A stretch of 64,000 nucleotides of DNA, from positions 123,340 to 187,339 of the forward strand of contig NZ_JAPFBW010000013.1 of assembly GCF_026153205.1 (NCBI RefSeq). Reading direction: 5' to 3'. This stretch comes from Aquabacterium sp. A7-Y (GTDB lineage Bacteria; Pseudomonadota; Gammaproteobacteria; Burkholderiales; Burkholderiaceae_C). Under the pieces are notes generated by a model. It saw only the letters and a program-made list of their open reading frames with translations. It had not been told where the DNA came from and ran no database searches. The translations under genes were made by a program, and so were the position numbers. Positions 1 through 11,859 of the stretch are shown here, in pieces. How positions within the stretch are numbered: position 1 is the stretch's first letter; every line of letters begins with the position of its first letter.

Positions 1-36
1 CCCGTGCCACCGCGACCTCCGGGAAGCCGGCCGCTC

Positions 37-732
37 ATGAGGCGGCCCGTCGTCCGCTTTCGCCTGCACAGCGCTGCAGCCGCCGGGCTGGCTAGCGTTT
101 CGCTGGCCCTCCTCTGCATGCCGGCGCTGGCGCAAGGCATCTACACCTGCACCGACGCCAAGGGGCGCCGGCTCACCTCCGACCGCCCCATCATCGAATG
201 CCTGGACCGCGAGCAACGCGTGATGAACCGCGACGGCTCGACCCGCAGCGTGCTGCCACCCAGCCTGACCGCCGAAGAGCGCGCCGAGCTGGAAGCCAAG
301 GAGCGGCGCCGCGCCCAGGAGCGGATGGCCCACCAGGAGGCGGTCCGCCGCGACCGCCTGCTGCTCACGCGTTATCCGAGCGATGCCGAACACCGGGCCG
401 CGCGCGAGGCGGCGCTCGACGACGTGCGGCAGTCCATTAAGAACTCGGAGCGGCGCATCGCCGAACTCGAGAAGGAACGCACGCCGCTGCAGGCCGAAGC
501 CGAGTTCTACAAGGGCAAGACCTTGCCGGCCAAGCTGAAGCAATCGATGGAGTTCGTCGATGTGGCGGTCGATGCCCACAAGACGCTGATCCAGAACCAG
601 CAGTCCGAGCTGCAGCGCATCAACCTCATCTTTGACCAGGAACTGGAGCGGCTTCGCCGCCTGTGGGCCGGCGCTGCCCCGGGCAGCGTCCCCGCATCTC
701 CCGACGAGAAGGTGGCGCCCCGCTCCCGGTAG
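37..732 (+). CDS. DUF4124-family periplasmic protein
   Basis: Predicted exported protein of 231 residues starting at ATG 37; an in-frame GTG at 4 is possible but would put extra residues before the signal peptide. A basic N-region followed by a hydrophobic stretch and an ALA-Q-type cleavage site (about residue 33) marks a Sec signal peptide. The next 30 residues (GIYTCTDAKGRRLTSDRP) carry the short Tyr-x-Cys-x-Asp core typical of DUF4124 proteins, which are common in Burkholderiales and of unknown function. The rest is charged and strongly alpha-helical, probably coiled coil (about 75-210), with many Glu/Arg. It converges with gatB and shows no operon link in the window. The family call is good; the function is unknown. 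Confidence 0.75.
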   Translation: MRRPVVRFRLHSAAAAGLASVSLALLCMPALAQGIYTCTDAKGRRLTSDRPIIECLDREQRVMNRDGSTRSVLPPSLTAEERAELEAKERRRAQERMAHQEAVRRDRLLLTRYPSDAEHRAAREAALDDVRQSIKNSERRIAELEKERTPLQAEAEFYKGKTLPAKLKQSMEFVDVAVDAHKTLIQNQQSELQRINLIFDQELERLRRLWAGAAPGSVPASPDEKVAPRSR

Positions 733-767
733 CCCGCGAGCGGGAGCTCCCGGCCGGCCCAAGGTCC

Positions 768-800
768 TCTATCTACTATCTATATAGATAGATAGATAGA
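768..800. repeat. ATAG-type microsatellite with 16-bp palindrome
   Basis: An island of pure A/T-rich tetranucleotide repeat (units TCTA on one side, GATA on the other) in a very GC-rich background. It contains the perfect palindrome CTATCTATATAGATAG at 776-791. It lies between the convergent 3' ends of the DUF4124 gene and gatB. An A-run follows it on the plus strand, so it is not a normal intrinsic terminator in either direction. Confidence 0.8.
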
Positions 801-867
801 AAAAAGCCGGACAGGAGGCTGGCCGCCGCAGCGTGCGACCGTCGCCCGGGCTTTGCCGGGCGCCGCC

Positions 868-2328
<1,461 letters not shown>

Positions 2329-2329
2329 A

Positions 2330-3811
2330 TCAGTAGCCCTCCGGCGTGCGGAGGTGCCAGTCGGTCGCCTGCTGGAAGGCGTGGGCCGCATGCAGCAGTT
2401 CGCCTTCCTTCCAATAGTTGCCGATCAGCTGCAGGCCGACCGGCAAGCCGCCTTCGCCGAAGCCGGCCGGCACGCTCATGCCGGGCAGGCCGGCCAGGCT
2501 GGCGGGCAAGGTGAAGATGTCGGCCAGGTAGTTGGCCAGCGGGTCGGTCTTGCCGCCGATCGGCCAGGCCACGGTCGGCGAGACCGGGCCGGCGATCAGG
2601 TCGCAATCGGCAAACGCGGCCTGGAAGTCGTCGGCGATCATGCGCCGCAGCTTCTGCGCCTGCAGGTAGTAGGCGTCGTAGTAGCCGTGGCTCAGCACAT
2701 AGGTGCCGATCATGATGCGGCGCTTGACCTCCGGGCCGAAACCCTCGGCGCGCGACTTGCGGTACATGTCGAGCAGGTCTTTGTAGTGCTTGGCACGGTG
2801 CCCGTAGCGCACCCCGTCGAAGCGGCTCAGGTTGGAGCTGGCCTCGGCCGGGGCGATGATGTAGTAGACCGGGATCGCCAGCTCGGTCCGCGGCAGCGAC
2901 ACGTCCACCAGCCGGGCGCCGAGCTTTTCGTACTCGGCCAGCGCCGCGCGCACGGCCTTCGCGACGTCCGGCGCGACGCCTCCGCCGAAAAATTCCTTGG
3001 GCAGGCCGATGCGCAAGCCCTGCAGCGGCCGGGCCGCGTCGGCCCCCGCGCGCGGCGTGCGCAGCGCGGCGGCATAGTCCTCGGCCGGGCGCTCGGCCGA
3101 GGTGGCGTCGCGCTCGTCGAAGCCGCTCATCGCGGCCAGCAGCAGCGCGCAGTCCTCGGCACTGCGCGCCAGCGGACCCGCCTGGTCCAGGCTGGAGGCG
3201 AAGGCGATCATGCCGTAGCGCGAGCAGCGGCCGTAGGTCGGCTTGATGCCCGTCACATTGCACAGCGAGGCCGGCTGGCGCACCGAGCCGCCAGTGTCGG
3301 TGCCGGTGGCGGCGGGCACCAGGCCGGCCGCCACCGCCGCGGCCGAGCCGCCCGAGGAGCCGCCGGTGATGCGGCTCGTGTCCCAGGGGTTGCGGGCCAC
3401 GCCATAGGCCGAGTTTTCGTTGCTGCCGCCCATCGCGAACTCGTCGCAGTTGAGCTTGCCCAAGGCCACCGTGCCGGCTGCCGCGAGCTTCTCGACCACG
3501 GTGGCGTTGAAGGGGCTCCGGTAGCCTTCGAGCATCTTCGAGGCCGCCGTGCTGGGGAAATCGGACGTGACGAAGATGTCCTTGTGCGCCAGCGGCACAC
3601 CCAGCAGCGGCCCGCTCTCGCCACGGGCGCGGCGGGCGTCGGCGGCCTGGGCCTGGCGCATCGCGACATCGGTATCCGTGCAGAGGAAAGCCCCCAACTG
3701 TTCATGGGCAGCAACGCGTGCAAGCAGATGCTTCGTCAACTCGGTGCTCGACACGGCTTTCGCCTCAAGCTGGCGGCCGAGCTCCGCCACAGTCATGCGG
3801 TGCAGATCCAT
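2330..3811 (-). CDS. gatA: Asp/Glu-tRNA amidotransferase subunit A
   Basis: GatA, about 493 residues, the glutaminase/amidase subunit that releases ammonia from glutamine for GatB. The amidase signature is intact: Lys in LAHKDIF (about residue 77), the GGSSGGS loop supplying the cis-Ser (about 152) and the nucleophile Ser in TDTGGSVRQ (about 176). The start at ATG 3811 follows a GAGGG-like ribosome site; a GTG at 3823 that overlaps the gatC stop is an alternative giving four more residues. It sits between gatC and gatB with gaps of 8 and 1 bases, so the three are one transcript. Confidence 0.97.
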   Translation of the reverse strand: MDLHRMTVAELGRQLEAKAVSSTELTKHLLARVAAHEQLGAFLCTDTDVAMRQAQAADARRARGESGPLLGVPLAHKDIFVTSDFPSTAASKMLEGYRSPFNATVVEKLAAAGTVALGKLNCDEFAMGGSNENSAYGVARNPWDTSRITGGSSGGSAAAVAAGLVPAATGTDTGGSVRQPASLCNVTGIKPTYGRCSRYGMIAFASSLDQAGPLARSAEDCALLLAAMSGFDERDATSAERPAEDYAAALRTPRAGADAARPLQGLRIGLPKEFFGGGVAPDVAKAVRAALAEYEKLGARLVDVSLPRTELAIPVYYIIAPAEASSNLSRFDGVRYGHRAKHYKDLLDMYRKSRAEGFGPEVKRRIMIGTYVLSHGYYDAYYLQAQKLRRMIADDFQAAFADCDLIAGPVSPTVAWPIGGKTDPLANYLADIFTLPASLAGLPGMSVPAGFGEGGLPVGLQLIGNYWKEGELLHAAHAFQQATDWHLRTPEGY

Positions 3812-3819
3812 GCCGGCCC

Positions 3820-4119
3820 TCACTCGATGACCTTGGGAACAAGGAAGAGGCCGTCCTCGATCGCCGGAGCGCTGCGCTGGTTGTCCTCGCGCCGGTTGCT
3901 CTCGGTCACCACGTCCTCGCGCAGTCGCAGGGCCACGTCTTGCACCGCCGACAGCGGCGTGTAGAGCGGCTCCACCCCGGTCGTGTCGACCGCGCGCATG
4001 CGTTCGACGATGCTGAAAAAGTCATTGAGCTGGTGCAGCATTGCCGCCTGCTCCTCGCCGCTGAGTTCGAGCCGGGCGAGGAGGGCGATGCGGCTGACGT
4101 CGTCTGAAGTCAGGGCCAT
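3820..4119 (-). CDS. gatC: Asp/Glu-tRNA amidotransferase subunit C
   Basis: GatC, 99 residues, the small structural subunit that clamps GatA and GatB together. It starts with [19 protein letters not shown] and contains the hallmark DFFSIVERM helix and VEPLYTPL segment, ending LFLVPKVIE. An upstream extension of the frame is discarded because the family starts at this ATG. It is the first gene of gatCAB. The 272 bases between it and mreB on the other strand must carry both promoters, and I did not find unambiguous -35/-10 boxes there. Confidence 0.96.
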   Translation of the reverse strand: MALTSDDVSRIALLARLELSGEEQAAMLHQLNDFFSIVERMRAVDTTGVEPLYTPLSAVQDVALRLREDVVTESNRREDNQRSAPAIEDGLFLVPKVIE

Positions 4120-4385
4120 GTAAATTAGTTCGTTTTTGCCTGGTTCCCGCGAGGATCGGCGCGGGTGGGATCGGGTATTATCGCGCGTTATCCACAGCCG
4201 GCCTGATCGCTCAGCTGCCAGGGTCGCCAAGGCGTCCGTCGCGCGCGAACAGTGCCGGTTTCGTGCTGAAAAGCGCGCAAAAGGCCGCCTCGGATGCGTC
4301 CTTTGGCGGTCCCGGTGATAACCCGAAAAATCCTTCGTCCGCCCGGCTCCAATGCCAGTTGCTCACAGCCGGGGCGGACCCGTGA

Positions 4386-5435
<1,050 letters not shown>

Positions 5436-5588
5436 TCCGACAGCCGCAGGACACTCGAGCGCCGTATGCTTGACGTTGTCGAGGCTGTCGCGCCCGCCCG
5501 CGCGGGCCCCGTGTCGTCGGGGCTCCGGCGCCTGCCAGCCATTCCTCCATCCGGCGGTCCTGCTGACCGCCGCGCGCTCTGAGCTGCC

Positions 5589-6509
5589 ATGCCACTCGGC
5601 ACGATCGATCGCACCCCTCCGCCCTTCTTCAAGCAGGGGCCATCGGCACTGACGCGGCTGATGTTCTTCTCTGCCCTCGCCTTTTTCCTGATGGTCGCGG
5701 ACACGCGGTTGAACCTGACGCAGCCGCTGCGTGCCGTCGTGGCCACCGTGCTGCATCCGGTGCAGCGCTCGCTGCTCGTGCCGGTGGACTTCCTGCGCAC
5801 CGGCGGCGACTACCTGAGCGGCCTCAACGAGGCGCTCACCAAGGAGGAAGCAGCGCAGCGCCAGCTGTCGGTGCAGGCGCAGCGGATCGCGCGCGTCGAG
5901 CTGCTGGAGCAGGAGAACGCCCGCCTGCGCGCGCTGCTCGGGCTGCGCCCCGCGATAGCCGCGCGCACCCGCGCCGCCGAAGTGCTCTACGACGCGCCCG
6001 ATCCGTTCAGCCGCAAGGTGGTGGTCGACGTCGGCAGCACCCACGGCGTGGCGCGCGGCTCGCCGGTGATCGATGAGACGGGCGTGCTGGGCCAGGTGAC
6101 CCGGGTCTACCCGCTCACCGCCGAGGTCACGCTGCTGACCGACAAGGACGCCGTCGTGCCCATCCTCAACACCCGCACGATGGCACGCGGCGTGGCCTAC
6201 GGCGACGCCGCCAACGACGCGATGGAGCTGCGTTTCATGGCGACCAACGCCGATGTGCAGGAGGGTGACCTGCTCAGCACCTCGGGCGTCGACGGCGTCT
6301 ACCCGCCGGGACTGGCTGTCGCGAAGGTGTTCAAGGTCGACCGCCGGGCCGACTCGGCCTTCGCGAAGATCGCGCTGCAGCCGGTCAGCTCGCCGGCCAG
6401 CGCGCGCCATGTGCTGGTGCTGCAGCCCATCGGCGAGCAGCAGCCGGCACGCCCCGAGCCGGTCGAGCCGGCGGCGCCGGTGCAGAAGAAACCGGGAGAA
6501 CGGCGATGA
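5589..6509 (+). CDS. mreC: Rod-shape determining protein MreC
   Basis: MreC, 306 residues, a bitopic inner-membrane protein linking MreB to the PBP2/RodA synthase. It has a short cytoplasmic N-terminus, one transmembrane helix (about 22-42), a coiled coil with leucine repeats (about 75-120, ELLEQENARLRALLG) and the two beta-barrel domains seen in MreC (VVVDVGSTHGV, GVAYGD, STSGVDGVYPPGLAVAKV). The C-terminal 30 residues are Pro/Glu rich and dispensable-looking. Its stop overlaps the mreD start by four bases (ATGA), so the two are translationally coupled. Confidence 0.96.
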   Translation: MPLGTIDRTPPPFFKQGPSALTRLMFFSALAFFLMVADTRLNLTQPLRAVVATVLHPVQRSLLVPVDFLRTGGDYLSGLNEALTKEEAAQRQLSVQAQRIARVELLEQENARLRALLGLRPAIAARTRAAEVLYDAPDPFSRKVVVDVGSTHGVARGSPVIDETGVLGQVTRVYPLTAEVTLLTDKDAVVPILNTRTMARGVAYGDAANDAMELRFMATNADVQEGDLLSTSGVDGVYPPGLAVAKVFKVDRRADSAFAKIALQPVSSPASARHVLVLQPIGEQQPARPEPVEPAAPVQKKPGERR

Positions 6510-7021
6510 TGCCCCGTGGCGACCAGCTGCTGCTGCCGGTGAACCCGGTCTTCATCTGGTTTTCCCTGTTGTTCGCCTTCCTGGTCAACCTGGTGCCGCT
6601 GGGCAAGACCACGGCGATGCCCGACCTGCTGGCGCTCACCCTGGTGTTCTGGAACGTGCACCAGCCGCGCCGTGTCGGTGTGGGCACCGCCTTCACCTTC
6701 GGCGTGATGATCGACGTCCACGAGGCGGCGCTGCTCGGCCAGCATGCCTTGGCCTACACGCTGCTGAGCTTTTTCGCGATCACCATCCACCGCCGGCTGC
6801 TCTGGTTCCCGGTGCTCTCGCAGGCGGTGCAGATCGTGCCGCTGTTCTTCGCGGCGCACGCGGTTTCGGTAATTATTCGCCTCCTGGCCGGCGGCGTTTT
6901 CCCGGGCTGGGAACTGCTGCTGGCGCCGGCGTTCGAAGCGCTGCTGTGGCCGGTGGCCACCTGGATGCTGCTGGCGCCCCAGCGGCGTCCGCCCGACCCG
7001 GACCAGAACCGGCCTCTGTAG
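6506..7021 (+). CDS. mreD: Rod-shape determining protein MreD
   Basis: MreD, 171 residues, a polytopic inner-membrane component of the elongasome. The sequence is almost wholly hydrophobic, with five or so predicted membrane helices, and the family segment PDLLALTLVFWNVHQP followed by GFMIDVHEAALLGQHAL-like helices. The start overlaps the mreC stop (ATGA). A 39-base gap leads to the GTG start of mrdA. Identification rests on hydropathy, characteristic segments and position. Confidence 0.93.
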   Translation: MMPRGDQLLLPVNPVFIWFSLLFAFLVNLVPLGKTTAMPDLLALTLVFWNVHQPRRVGVGTAFTFGVMIDVHEAALLGQHALAYTLLSFFAITIHRRLLWFPVLSQAVQIVPLFFAAHAVSVIIRLLAGGVFPGWELLLAPAFEALLWPVATWMLLAPQRRPPDPDQNRPL

Positions 7022-7060
7022 TTTTCAGGCTTCTTTTCAGGCTGAAGGGCCGAGCGTCCC

Positions 7061-9298
7061 GTGACCGAACTGAAAAACGTCGAGCTCGAGCTGTCGCGCT
7101 TTCGCGCGAGGCTGCTGTTTGCCGGCGCGATGGTGCTGCTGTGTTTCGGGCTGGTTTTCGCCCGGCTGGCCTACCTGCAGGTGCTGCGCTACGACGAGCT
7201 CTCGACCCGGGCCGAGAACAACCGCATCTCGGTGGTTCCCATCGTGCCCAACCGCGGCCTCATCCTCGACCGCAACGGCGTGGTGCTGGCCAACAACTAC
7301 TCAGCCTACACGCTGGAGCTGACGCCCTCCAAGATCGAGGACCTGGACGCCACCATCGACGCGCTGAGCAGCGTGGTCAATGTCTCGGCCCACGACCGGC
7401 GCCGTTTCAAGCGGCTGATGGAGGAGTCCAAGAGCTTCGAATCGCTGCCGCTGCGCACCCGGCTGAGCGATGAGGAAGTGGCCCGCTTCGCGGTCCAACG
7501 CTACCGCTTCCCGGGGGTGGACATCAAGGCGCGGCTGTTCCGCAACTACCCGCTGGGCGACGTCGGCGCCCACGTGATCGGCTACATCGGCCGCATCAAC
7601 CAGGCCGAGAAGCTCAAGATCGACGAGTCCGAGGACGCTGCCAACTACCGCGGCACCGACTACATCGGCAAGCTGGGCATCGAGCAGAGCTACGAACGCG
7701 AGCTGCACGGCATCACCGGCTTCGAGGAGGTCGAGACCAGTGCTGGCGGCCGCGCGGTGCGCCGGGTGCGCTCCAGCCCGGCCACACCGGGCAACACCGT
7801 GATGCTGTCGATCGACATCAAGCTGCAGGCACTGGTCGAGCAGCTGTTCGGCACCCGGCGCGGTGCGCTGGTCGCGATCGATCCGAAAACCGGCGAGGTG
7901 CTGGCCTTCGTCAGCAAACCCACCTTCGACCCCAACCTTTTTGTCGAAGGCATCGACGTCGAGAACTGGAAGGCTCTCAACGAGTCGATCGACAAACCCT
8001 TGCTCAACCGCGCGCTGCGCGGCACTTACCCGCCGGGTTCGACCTTCAAGCCCTTCATGGCGATCGCCGCACTCAACAGCGGCAAGCGCGCCGCCCACGA
8101 GGCGATCCACGACGGGGGCGTGTTCCTGTTCGGCAACCACCGCTTCCGCAGCCACGGTGACGGCGGCCTGGGCATGGTGGACATGCACCGCTCCATCGTG
8201 AAGTCGAGCAATGTCTACTACTACTCGTTGGCCAACGAGATGGGCGTGGACCTGATGCACGACCAGCTCGCCCCCTTCGGCCTCGGCCAGATCACCGGCA
8301 TCGACATCGACGGCGAGGTGCGCGGTGTGCTGCCGTCCACCTCGTGGAAGCGGCGCGCCTACAAGCGTCCCGAGCAGCAGAAATGGTATGCCGGCGAGAC
8401 CATCTCGCTGGGCATTGGCCAGGGCTACAACAACTTCACGATGCTGCAGCTGTCGCATGCGCTTGCCACCCTGGTCTCCGGCGGCGAGCGCCACCGGCCC
8501 CACCTGGTGCGCGAGATCCGCGATGTGGTCACGCGCGAGCGCCGCCCCGTGGGCACCGAGCCGCTGGAGCCGCTCGAACTCAAGCCCGAGCATGTCGAGG
8601 TGATCCGCCGCGCGATGCACGGTGTGACGCAGGAAGGCACCTCCACCCGGGTGTTCATGGGCGCGGCCTACCAGAGCGGCGGCAAGACCGGCACCGCGCA
8701 GGCCATCGGTGTGCGGCAGAACGAGCGCTACAACGCGGCCCGCCTGGCGGAGTACCTGCGCGACCACTCGCTCTACACCGCCTTCGCGCCACTGGATGAT
8801 CCGCAGATCGCGCTGGCAGTCATCGTCGAAAACGCCGGCTTCGGCGCCCAGGCGGCCGCCCCGATCGCGCGCCGTGTGCTGGACTACTGGCTGACCGGTA
8901 CCTACCCGAGCGAGGAAGACATTGCCGCCACGCGCCGCGGCGAGTCCGCCGCGCCCATCGGCGCGCCGCGCGTGGCGGCCGAGGTGCCCTTGCCGGCCCC
9001 GGTGGCGGCCCTGCCGTCGACCGGCGCGAGCGCCGCCGCGCCGGCGACCGCGGCGGTGGTGCCGGCCGGCGCCGCGGTACCGGTGATCGCGACAGCACCG
9101 GCGAGCGCGCCGGCAGCAGCGGGCCAGGGCAAGCCGCCGGCACCGCTGCCGGGCCATCCGACGCCCCCCCCGGCCCCAGCCCCGGCACCAAGTCCGGCAC
9201 CGTCGCCGGCCCCCGCGCCGGCCCCCGCCGCGCCGTCCGGCGTGACACCCATCCGTCAGCCGCAGGCTGCTCCTCAGCCCGCCGTGGAGGTCCGATGA
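7061..9298 (+). CDS. mrdA: Penicillin-binding protein 2 with Pro/Ala-rich tail
   Basis: PBP2, 745 residues, the DD-transpeptidase that crosslinks elongation-phase peptidoglycan together with RodA. One N-terminal membrane anchor (about 20-42) is followed by the dimerisation domain and then the transpeptidase domain. The three active-site motifs are intact: SxxK at Ser327 (GSTFK), SxN at 382-384 and KTG at 542-544. Translation starts at GTG 7061. The family usually ends near residue 630; here about 110 extra residues follow that are almost only Pro, Ala, Gly and Val (from about 635), a low-complexity periplasmic tail. The stop overlaps the rodA ATG (ATGA), so synthase and transpeptidase are coupled. 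Confidence 0.97.
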   Translation: MTELKNVELELSRFRARLLFAGAMVLLCFGLVFARLAYLQVLRYDELSTRAENNRISVVPIVPNRGLILDRNGVVLANNYSAYTLELTPSKIEDLDATIDALSSVVNVSAHDRRRFKRLMEESKSFESLPLRTRLSDEEVARFAVQRYRFPGVDIKARLFRNYPLGDVGAHVIGYIGRINQAEKLKIDESEDAANYRGTDYIGKLGIEQSYERELHGITGFEEVETSAGGRAVRRVRSSPATPGNTVMLSIDIKLQALVEQLFGTRRGALVAIDPKTGEVLAFVSKPTFDPNLFVEGIDVENWKALNESIDKPLLNRALRGTYPPGSTFKPFMAIAALNSGKRAAHEAIHDGGVFLFGNHRFRSHGDGGLGMVDMHRSIVKSSNVYYYSLANEMGVDLMHDQLAPFGLGQITGIDIDGEVRGVLPSTSWKRRAYKRPEQQKWYAGETISLGIGQGYNNFTMLQLSHALATLVSGGERHRPHLVREIRDVVTRERRPVGTEPLEPLELKPEHVEVIRRAMHGVTQEGTSTRVFMGAAYQSGGKTGTAQAIGVRQNERYNAARLAEYLRDHSLYTAFAPLDDPQIALAVIVENAGFGAQAAAPIARRVLDYWLTGTYPSEEDIAATRRGESAAPIGAPRVAAEVPLPAPVAALPSTGASAAAPATAAVVPAGAAVPVIATAPASAPAAAGQGKPPAPLPGHPTPPPAPAPAPSPAPSPAPAPAPAAPSGVTPIRQPQAAPQPAVEVR

Positions 9299-10452
9299 AC
9301 GTCGCGTTCAAGAAACCCTCGCTGTGGCAGCGCATCAAGCCGCTGTTTCTCGGCTTCGACGGCTGGCTGGCACTGGCGGTGCTGCTGCTGTGCGGGGCCG
9401 GCCTGCTGATCATGTATTCGGCGGGCTTCGACCACGGCACCCGCTTCGTGGACCACGGCCGCAACATGCTGATCGCGCTGGCGGTGGTGTTCGTCATCGC
9501 GCAGATCCCGCCACAGCGGCTGATGGCCATCGCGGTGCCGCTCTACATCGTCGGGGTGCTGCTGCTGCTGGGGGTCGAGTTCGCCGGCATCACCCGCAAG
9601 GGCGCGACACGCTGGCTGAATATCGGCGTCACCGTGATCCAGCCGAGCGAACTGCTCAAGATCGCGGTGCCGCTGATGCTGGCATGGTGGTTCCAGCGCC
9701 GCGAAGGCCAGTTGCGCCTGCCGGACTTCCTGGTCGGCCTGATGATCCTCGCGGTGCCGGTGGGGCTGATCATGAAGCAGCCCGACCTGGGCACGGCGCT
9801 GCTGGTGCTGTCGGGCGGACTCTATGTGATCTTTTTTGCCGGGCTGTCGTGGAAGCTCATCATCCCGGTGCTCAGCGGTGCGGCCATCGCGATCACGGCG
9901 CTGGTCGTCTCCGAAGACAGGATCTGCCAGCCCGAGGTCGAGTGGCCGGTGCTGCACGGCTACCAGAAGGGCCGCGTCTGCACCCTGCTCGACCCTACCA
10001 AGGACCCGCTGGGCAAAGGCTTCCACACCTTGCAGGGCATGATCGCGATCGGCTCGGGCGGCCTGCACGGCAAGGGCTTCATGAAGGGCACCCAGACCCA
10101 CCTGGAGTTCATCCCCGAACGCACCACCGACTTCATCTTCGCCGCCTATTCGGAAGAGTTCGGGCTGGTGGGCAACGTCCTGCTGCTGCTGGGCTTCACC
10201 TTCCTCATCTTCCGCGGGCTGATGATCGCCGGCGAAGCGCCGACGCTGTTCGCGCGCCTGCTGGCGGGCGCCTTCTCGCTGGCCTTTTTCACCTACTCAT
10301 TCGTCAACATGGGCATGGTCAGCGGCGTATTGCCGGTGGTGGGCGTGCCGCTGCCCTTCATCAGCTACGGCGGCACCGCCATGGTGACCCTGGGAATGGG
10401 CGTCGGCATCCTGATGTCCATCGCCAAGAGCCGGCGGATGATGCACTCCTAG
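9295..10452 (+). CDS. rodA: Peptidoglycan glycosyltransferase RodA
   Basis: RodA, 385 residues, a SEDS-family peptidoglycan polymerase that pairs with PBP2. It shows ten or so membrane helices and SEDS hallmarks: ATRWLNIG, QPSELLKIAVPLMLAWWF, KQPDLGTALLV and the C-terminal GMVSGVLPVVGVPLPFISYGG segment. A large periplasmic loop between helices 7 and 8 contains FIPERTTDFIFAAYSEE. It is the last gene of the mre cluster. Its final 156 bases are also the antisense end of the MATE gene on the other strand, so the two transcripts must collide or overlap. Confidence 0.97.
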   Translation: MNVAFKKPSLWQRIKPLFLGFDGWLALAVLLLCGAGLLIMYSAGFDHGTRFVDHGRNMLIALAVVFVIAQIPPQRLMAIAVPLYIVGVLLLLGVEFAGITRKGATRWLNIGVTVIQPSELLKIAVPLMLAWWFQRREGQLRLPDFLVGLMILAVPVGLIMKQPDLGTALLVLSGGLYVIFFAGLSWKLIIPVLSGAAIAITALVVSEDRICQPEVEWPVLHGYQKGRVCTLLDPTKDPLGKGFHTLQGMIAIGSGGLHGKGFMKGTQTHLEFIPERTTDFIFAAYSEEFGLVGNVLLLLGFTFLIFRGLMIAGEAPTLFARLLAGAFSLAFFTYSFVNMGMVSGVLPVVGVPLPFISYGGTAMVTLGMGVGILMSIAKSRRMMHS

Positions 10453-11859
10453 CTGCAGCCGCTTGCGCAGCACGCGGCGGTGGGTGGCGCGCGCATGCGG
10501 CACCCAGCCGCGCCGGTACCAGCGCGCGGCCATCGTCAGGCCGCGTACCCACTCGTCGGCGGCATAAGCGATCCAGACCCCGACCAGGCCCAGCTCCAGG
10601 TGGACGCCGAGGAACCAGGACCCGCCCGCCAGCACGACCGCCATCGATGCCGCACCGGCCAGGACCGGGAAGCGCACATCGCCGGCGGCACGCAAGGCGT
10701 TGATCACGACCAGGTTGAAGGTGCGGCCCGGTTCCAGCAGCACGGTGATCCAGAGCAGCTGGGTGGCTGTCGCGAGGATCTTCGGATCCTTCGTGAACAG
10801 ACCCAGGTACCAGGGCGCCGTGAGCGCAGCGACCAGCGCGATGCCGGTCGATGCCAACAGGCCGAGGTGCAGGCTCTTGCGGACCAGGCGGTGCGCGTCG
10901 TGCAACTGCCCGGCACCGACGAGGTGGCCCACCAGGATCTCGCTCGCGAAACCGATCGCCAGGCCAGAAAGCAGGATGAAGTACATCACCTGCATCGTGT
11001 AGCTGTGGGTGGCCAGTTCGGCGGCGCCCATGCGAGCGACCACCGCGATGCTGACCATCAACGCCAGCCGGTAGGCGATGTTTTCCGCCGCACCCGGCAG
11101 CCCGATGTGCAGCACCGGAGCCAGCCGCGGCCAGTGCACCACGCGCCAGTCGCGCCCGCTCGGCACCAGCTGCAGCCGCACGCGCCACAGCCACAGGTGG
11201 AAGGCCAGCCCGAAGGCGCGACTGATCGTCATCGCCAGGGCGTAGCCGACCAGGCCCAGCGGCGGCAGCGGCCCCCAGCCGGACATCAGCGGCACCGACA
11301 GCAGCAGGTGCAGGCTGTGCATGGCCAGCATGTTGTAGAGCGTGTCGCGGGCGTGCAGGTGGGCCCGCATCACCGACGCCATGGCCGCGTTGTAGGCGTC
11401 CAGCGCGAGGGCCGCCGCGGCCATCGTGAGGAAGGGCACCGCCAGCGGCAGCACGCTGTCCGGCGCGTTCATCCATTGCAGCAGCAGCGGCGCCGACAGC
11501 GCGACCACGGCTGCCGCGATCCAGCCCATCCAGCTGGTCGCGGCCAGCGAGGCACGCGCCGTCTCGTCCGCGGCAGCACGATTGCCGGCGCCGAGGTTCT
11601 GCGTGATGACGACGCTGACGCCCATGCTCACCACGCGGAACAGGATGAAAAACGCGGCGTGCAGGTGATTGACGAGGGCAAAGGCTCCCGAGGCCGCATC
11701 GGAGATGCGTGAGGCCATCCACAAGCCGCAGAGCCCGACCGCCATGCCGAGCAGCAGCTCGGTGAACAGCGGCCAGGTGAGCGTGAAGAGAGCCGGCCGC
11801 GGCACGGCCTGCACGGGGCCGCGAACGCTTGCCGCGGGAGCGGCGGATAGGGAGGTCAT
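10297..11859 (-). CDS. MATE-family efflux transporter
   Basis: Multidrug and toxic compound extrusion (MatE) protein, about 520 residues, twelve predicted membrane helices in two MatE repeats. It resembles the DinF/NorM group of Na+ or H+ antiporters; the substrate is unknown. ATG at 11857-11859 was chosen since it begins MTSLSAAPAAS before the first helix and is preceded by purines. A typical MATE C-terminus would end near 10450 (WYRRGWVPHARATHRRVL). The frame instead stays open for some 50 more His/Ala/Asp-rich residues, which are simply the antisense of the rodA 3' end. This C-terminal extension is therefore probably non-functional. Confidence 0.85.
   Translation of the reverse strand: MTSLSAAPAASVRGPVQAVPRPALFTLTWPLFTELLLGMAVGLCGLWMASRISDAASGAFALVNHLHAAFFILFRVVSMGVSVVITQNLGAGNRAAADETARASLAATSWMGWIAAAVVALSAPLLLQWMNAPDSVLPLAVPFLTMAAAALALDAYNAAMASVMRAHLHARDTLYNMLAMHSLHLLLSVPLMSGWGPLPPLGLVGYALAMTISRAFGLAFHLWLWRVRLQLVPSGRDWRVVHWPRLAPVLHIGLPGAAENIAYRLALMVSIAVVARMGAAELATHSYTMQVMYFILLSGLAIGFASEILVGHLVGAGQLHDAHRLVRKSLHLGLLASTGIALVAALTAPWYLGLFTKDPKILATATQLLWITVLLEPGRTFNLVVINALRAAGDVRFPVLAGAASMAVVLAGGSWFLGVHLELGLVGVWIAYAADEWVRGLTMAARWYRRGWVPHARATHRRVLRKRLQLGVHHPPALGDGHQDADAHSQGHHGGAAVADEGQRHAHHRQYAADHAHVDE

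Noticed and set aside
843..862. CGCCCGG/CCGGGCG hairpin as gatB terminator
   Set aside because: It forms a stem on either strand but no T-run follows it in the gatB direction.
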